17,458 bases of DNA from contig JBGSKF010000016.1 of NCBI GenBank assembly GCA_041741375.1, positions 1 through 17,458 on the forward strand, written 5' to 3'. The translations under genes and the position numbers were made by a program. Source of the stretch: OFTM291 sp041741375. GTDB taxonomy: Bacteria; Gemmatimonadota; Gemmatimonadetes; Gemmatimonadales; GWC2-71-9. The notes below the pieces were generated by a model. It made no database searches. It saw only the letters and a program-made list of their open reading frames with translations, and was not told the origin of the DNA. Shown piece after piece: positions 14,267-17,458 of the stretch (position 1 is its first letter; every line of letters begins with the position of its first letter).

Positions 14267-15466
14267 ATGGCGACTCGGCAGCGGGACCTGGCCCCCAACA
14301 AGGAATGTCATCCCGAACGCCTCCACAGATCCCTCGCTGACGCTCGGGATGACGGACGGTACACGTCCCGCCGACTGCTCCTCGCGACCACTTTCCTCCT
14401 CGCGGCCGCCCCCGTGGTCGCGCAATCCGCCGGAGCGGGAGGCCGGCTCTACGTTCCCAACCAGGATGATGCCACCGTCACCATCGTCGACCTCACCTCC
14501 CGGAAGGCCGTCGAGACCCTCGACCTCAAGGCCCTTGGCTACGGGGCCAATGCCAAGCCGCACCATACCCAGGTCGAGCCGGATGGGAGCGGGTGGTATC
14601 TCACCATGATCGGGGCGGGGAAGGTGCTCAAGTTCGACCGCGACAACCACGTCGTGGCATCCGCCGAGATGGAGGTGCCCGGCCTGATGACGCTCCATCC
14701 GGTGGCGGACCTCATGTTCGTCGGCCGCTCGATGAGCGCGGTCAATCCCCCCTCGCGGGTGGCGGTGATCCGGCGGAGCGACATGACGATTCTCGACGAG
14801 ATCGACGTGTTCTTCCCCCGTCCCCATGCCCTCATCGCCGATCCCCGGGGTGTCCGGTTCTACACGGCGAGTCTCGGGGTGAACCAGCTCGCCCGAGTGG
14901 ACGCCGAAGACGGCGGTGGTGGCGTGGACCTGGTGGACATTCCGGGGCCCCCGGGAGCGTTTGTCCAGCTGGCCCAGAGCCCCGACGGCCGGTGGCTCGC
15001 CCTCACGGCCCAGGGCACGGCTCAGGTGCACATCTTCGATGTGACCGACGGCAAGGTTCCCACCCTGGTGACCTCGGTGTCCACCCGGCGCGGACCCTTC
15101 GAGCCCGCCTTTTCCCCGGACGGATCCGAACTCTGGGTGACGACGCTCGATGCCAACGTAGTGACGGTGATCGAGACGAAGGGGTGGACCGTGTCGGACG
15201 TCATCGAAGACCCCGGTTTCGCGCAGCCGCATGGCATTGCCATGGAGCCGGATGGCCGGATCGTCTGGGTGACGAACCGGCACCAGGCGGGGGGAGCGCA
15301 CGACCACGAAGGGGGCAAGCCCACCGGGACCGGCACCGCGATGGCGATCTGCCGAGCCACCCGGACGGTGCTGGTGACGGTGCCGGCGGGAGGATATGCC
15401 GCCGGGATAGGGCTCCCCACGACCACCGGCTCTTCCGCGGGCGTTCCCCCCGACGGATGCCGGTGA
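14267..15466 (+). CDS. Exported YncE/YVTN-like beta-propeller protein
   Basis: 399 residues. ATG at 14267 lies at the optimal distance from a GTGGTGATC stretch complementary to the 16S 3' end. The hydrophobic signal core (LLLATTFLLAAAPVVAQ, about 37-53) is preceded by an unusually long 35-residue n-region, of which residues 14-29 are the translation of a palindromic dispersed repeat. The mature part has YncE-type strands: GRLYVPNQDDATVTIVD, a KPHHTQVEPDG turn, PHALIADPRG, LAQSPDGRWLALT, FEPAFSPDGSELWVTTLD and PHGIAMEPDGRIVWVTN. This predicts a seven-bladed propeller of the YVTN family. His residues (KPHHTQ and a late AHDHEGG) could bind metal, which is inference. The end overlaps the next gene by ten bases, implying coupling. 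Ligand and role unknown. Confidence 0.83.
   Translation: MATRQRDLAPNKECHPERLHRSLADARDDGRYTSRRLLLATTFLLAAAPVVAQSAGAGGRLYVPNQDDATVTIVDLTSRKAVETLDLKALGYGANAKPHHTQVEPDGSGWYLTMIGAGKVLKFDRDNHVVASAEMEVPGLMTLHPVADLMFVGRSMSAVNPPSRVAVIRRSDMTILDEIDVFFPRPHALIADPRGVRFYTASLGVNQLARVDAEDGGGGVDLVDIPGPPGAFVQLAQSPDGRWLALTAQGTAQVHIFDVTDGKVPTLVTSVSTRRGPFEPAFSPDGSELWVTTLDANVVTVIETKGWTVSDVIEDPGFAQPHGIAMEPDGRIVWVTNRHQAGGAHDHEGGKPTGTGTAMAICRATRTVLVTVPAGGYAAGIGLPTTTGSSAGVPPDGCR
14307..14353 (-). repeat. Palindromic dispersed repeat inside a coding region
   Basis: A 10-bp perfect inverted repeat (GTCATCCCGA at 14307-14316, TCGGGATGAC at 14344-14353) bounds a 47-base element. On the minus strand it reads GTCATCCCGAGCG, TC, AGCGAGGGATCTG, which matches the element at 17405-17433 except for the two-to-three-base joint. 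It belongs to the widespread family whose translations read like HPERSEGS or VIPSVSEGS in many genomes. It lies within codons 14-29 of the YncE-like gene. Confidence 0.85.
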
Positions 15467-17316
15467 GGATCTCCCGACTGTTGGCGGCGGCGGGCCTCGG
15501 GTTCGCCGCCGCCTGTGCGTCAGGAACAGGGGGCACCCCTTCTCCGACTCCCGGGGTGGCGCCGATCCAGGGGATGCACGGGTGGCGCGAGGAGGCGGCC
15601 CCGTTTCCCGTCATTGACACCGCGGGACGACGGCTCGAGATCCCCTTTCTGGGTGGGTTGAACGCGCCACGCCCCCAGCTCATCGACATCGACGGCGACG
15701 GAGACGACGACCTCTTCCTCCAGGAGGCGACGGATCGCGTGATGTTCCTCGAACGCGACGGGACGGAGGAGAACGGCCTGCCGCGCTTCGTGCTCCGGAG
15801 CCGGCACTACGGCGGCCTGACCATCGGCGAGTGGTACCGCTTTGCCGACCTCGATGGCGACGGCGACATGGATCTTCTCTCCGAGGAGCGGTTCAGCTAC
15901 ATCCGGTACTACCGGAACGAGGGAACCACGCGTGAGGCCCGCTTCGTCCTCGCCGCTGATACTTTGCGGCTCGAGGATGGATCCCCGCTCTTTTCGGACC
16001 GGCAGAACATTCCGCAGATCGCCGATCTCGACTGCAACGGCCTCCCCGACCTGCTGGTGGGGAAGGTGGATGGCACCGCGAGCCGGTACGAGATGCTACC
16101 CGGCACGTTTCGGGTGCCGCGGTTCCGTCGCGTCACCGACCGATTCGAGGACATCCTGATCGTGGCGCAGTTCGGCGGGAGTCTGCATGGCGCCAACACC
16201 ATGGCCCTGGCCGATAGCGATGGCGACGGCGATCTTGACCTCTTCTGGGGCGATTTCTTCGAGGCGGGATTGCTGCGGATCGAGAACGCCGGGAGCTGCG
16301 AGGCCTTCAACTATCGGAGCACCCCTGTGCAGTTCCCCACCGCGGCCCCGGTGCTGACCAGCGGCTACAATGCTCCCGCCTTTGGCGATCTCGGGGGAGA
16401 CGGGGGATTGGACGTTGCAATCGGGGTTCTGGGCGGAGCGTTCAACCCCAACCGGACCACCATCGCCAATCTCATTGCCCTCACGCGAGATGCCAGCGGC
16501 GCCTGGGTGGAGCGGACCCGCCAGCTCGTCGGGAACATCGACGTGGGGAGCGAGAGCATCCCGGCCCTGGTGGACTGGGATGGCGACGGGGACCTCGACC
16601 TTCTCCTGGCCAACAAGATCGACCCGGCCGACCTCTCCACCTCGCGGGTCTACTGGTTCGAGAACCGGGGACGAGAGGGACTCCGGATGCGCGGCGTCCT
16701 GCCCGCCCCGTTCACGGGGGCCTATCATCTGGCGCCCGCCTTCGGGGACCTCGATGGTGACGGGGAGGTTGATCTCCTTCTCGGCGGGTGGGGGCCGCGG
16801 ATCGCCTGGTACCGCAACACCGGCCGGAACGCGGAGGGAACCCCTCGCTTCACCCTGGTGGACTCCGCGATGGTGACCATCACGCGCGGGAGCAACACCA
16901 CCCCAACCCTCGGCGATCTCGACGGGGATGGTGATCTTGACCTCCTGATCGGCGAGGCCTCCGGCACTCTGAACTTCTACCGGAACGAGGGGACGAGGAC
17001 GGCGCCCCGGTTCGTTCTGGTGAGCGACGAGTGGGAAGGGATCGACATCGGGCGCCGCAGCTCTCCGCATCTGGTGGACTACGATGGGGACGGGCTTCTC
17101 GATCTCCTCATCGGTTCGGAGGTGGACGGCGTGGTGTTGTACCGGAACCGGGGAACCCGGACCGCTCCCCGGTTTGTCCGGGACGACACCTTCCAGCTCG
17201 ATGCCCCCGCCCTTGCCGCACCGGTTCTCGGCGATCTCGATGGTGACGGACGAGCCGATCTGATCCTGGGAGGAGTCGGAGGAGGGGTAAGGTATTTCCG
17301 GCACAATGACCAATGA
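15457..17316 (+). CDS. VCBS/FG-GAP calcium-type repeat lipoprotein
   Basis: 619 residues from ATG at 15457, overlapping the previous gene by ten bases. A GTG at 15463 would give a GTGA overlap like those in the first operon and is an alternative. No clear Shine-Dalgarno is seen, so translation is probably coupled. The N-terminus (RLLAAAGLGFAAAC) has a lipobox with Cys20. About ten D-x-D-G-D-G-x-x-D calcium-loop motifs follow (for example DIDGDGDDD, DLDGDGDMD, DSDGDGDLD, DWDGDGDLD, DLDGDGEVD, DYDGDGLLD, DLDGDGRAD), typically with a YRN-G-T and PRFVL strand between blades. Two loops are degenerate (DLDCNGLPD, DLGGDGGLD). This predicts one large or two small calcium-binding propellers tethered to a membrane. 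The last codons and the TGA lie in a heptanucleotide repeat array. Longer upstream in-frame openings merely read the YncE-like gene out of frame. Function unknown. Confidence 0.86.
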   Translation: MPVRISRLLAAAGLGFAAACASGTGGTPSPTPGVAPIQGMHGWREEAAPFPVIDTAGRRLEIPFLGGLNAPRPQLIDIDGDGDDDLFLQEATDRVMFLERDGTEENGLPRFVLRSRHYGGLTIGEWYRFADLDGDGDMDLLSEERFSYIRYYRNEGTTREARFVLAADTLRLEDGSPLFSDRQNIPQIADLDCNGLPDLLVGKVDGTASRYEMLPGTFRVPRFRRVTDRFEDILIVAQFGGSLHGANTMALADSDGDGDLDLFWGDFFEAGLLRIENAGSCEAFNYRSTPVQFPTAAPVLTSGYNAPAFGDLGGDGGLDVAIGVLGGAFNPNRTTIANLIALTRDASGAWVERTRQLVGNIDVGSESIPALVDWDGDGDLDLLLANKIDPADLSTSRVYWFENRGREGLRMRGVLPAPFTGAYHLAPAFGDLDGDGEVDLLLGGWGPRIAWYRNTGRNAEGTPRFTLVDSAMVTITRGSNTTPTLGDLDGDGDLDLLIGEASGTLNFYRNEGTRTAPRFVLVSDEWEGIDIGRRSSPHLVDYDGDGLLDLLIGSEVDGVVLYRNRGTRTAPRFVRDDTFQLDAPALAAPVLGDLDGDGRADLILGGVGGGVRYFRHNDQ

Positions 17317-17365
17317 CCAATGAACAATGAACAATGAACAGTGAACAATGAACAATGAACAATGG
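17303..17365 (+). repeat. Heptanucleotide tandem repeat (ACAATGA), nine units
   Basis: Nine consecutive seven-base units: ACAATGA, CCAATGA twice, ACAATGA twice, ACAGTGA, ACAATGA twice, and a last ACAATGG. The array begins inside the VCBS-like gene and its second unit supplies that gene's TGA (17314-17316). On the minus strand it gives misleading frames reading FIVHCSL again and again. Confidence 0.88.
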
Positions 17366-17404
17366 GGTCTGGTGCCCGCTGGAGCATCATCCCGACCGTG
17401 AGCT

Positions 17405-17440
17405 GTCATCCCGAGCGAGAAGCGAGGGATCTGAGGAGGT
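17405..17440 (+). repeat. Palindromic dispersed repeat, second copy (half visible)
   Basis: GTCATCCCGAGCG (17405-17417) and AGCGAGGGATCTG (17421-17433), followed by AGGAGG, match the minus strand of the 14307-14353 element. The inverted partner arm is not seen before the window edge. A separate TCATCCCGA half-site at 17387-17395 suggests a nested or adjacent copy. Confidence 0.75.
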
Positions 17441-17458
17441 CGGTCGGTGTACTTCCAG

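Noticed and set aside
14593..15456. In-frame upstream extension of the VCBS-like gene
   Set aside because: It would overlap the YncE-like gene in another frame; the lipoprotein signal begins only at 15457 and the extension is Arg/Gly/Pro-rich shadow sequence.
17303..17365. Possible CRISPR-like array
   Set aside because: The units are seven bases long and directly tandem, with no spacers and no cas genes.

Overview
The window looks like bacterial chromosomal DNA of high G+C content with compact operons, many GTG starts and a large exported protein repertoire: an M28 peptidase, an Asp-box propeller protein, FG-GAP/choice-of-anchor-B, YncE-like and VCBS-like proteins, and a DUF1554-like protein. 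This repertoire resembles what is commonly seen in Gemmatimonadota and related soil or marine groups. That placement is an inference, because no rRNA or marker gene is present.

Left edge (1-1420): an accessory patch. The end of an IS630-family insertion sequence, with its own consensus promoter and the first 22 codons of the transposase, enters from the left on the minus strand. It abuts a minus-strand STAND/AAA-type ATPase gene (138-1361). The ATPase gene is visibly lower in G+C than the rest and has a near-consensus sigma70 promoter. Its stop codon straddles the inferred IS junction.

1421-2030: a mostly non-coding stretch. Its right half holds a strong Shine-Dalgarno, a candidate 14-codon leader ORF lying over a 12-bp hairpin, two further hairpins and a 33-residue single-helix membrane protein that no long-ORF scan would list. 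A short dispersed repeat (CACGAA-type) precedes the next operon.

2031-7077: a tightly coupled three-gene operon (M28 metallopeptidase with PA-like insert, exported histidine phosphatase, large exported Asp-box propeller protein), joined by two GTGA start/stop overlaps. 7078-7283 holds a paired REP/MITE-like palindrome. 7284-9825: a membrane-anchored TlpA/ResA-type thiol-disulfide protein and a hybrid histidine kinase with PAS and C-terminal receiver domains. These converge tail to tail, one base apart, with a minus-strand exported DUF1554-like protein (9827-10474).

10475-11012: a 538-bp divergent intergenic region packed with short repeats. It is followed by a small exported protein of unknown function (11013-11594). 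11779-17316 is a second operon of three exported beta-propeller proteins: FG-GAP plus choice-of-anchor-B, YncE/YVTN, and a VCBS/FG-GAP lipoprotein. Short repeats intrude on gene ends here: a palindromic repeat is translated inside the N-terminus of the YncE-like protein, and a heptanucleotide repeat array supplies the stop codon of the last gene.

Nothing in the window is clearly a new defence or metabolic system. The most promising leads are the structured leader with its micro-ORFs at 1701-1920, the repeat-driven remodelling of gene boundaries, and the three-propeller secretion operon.
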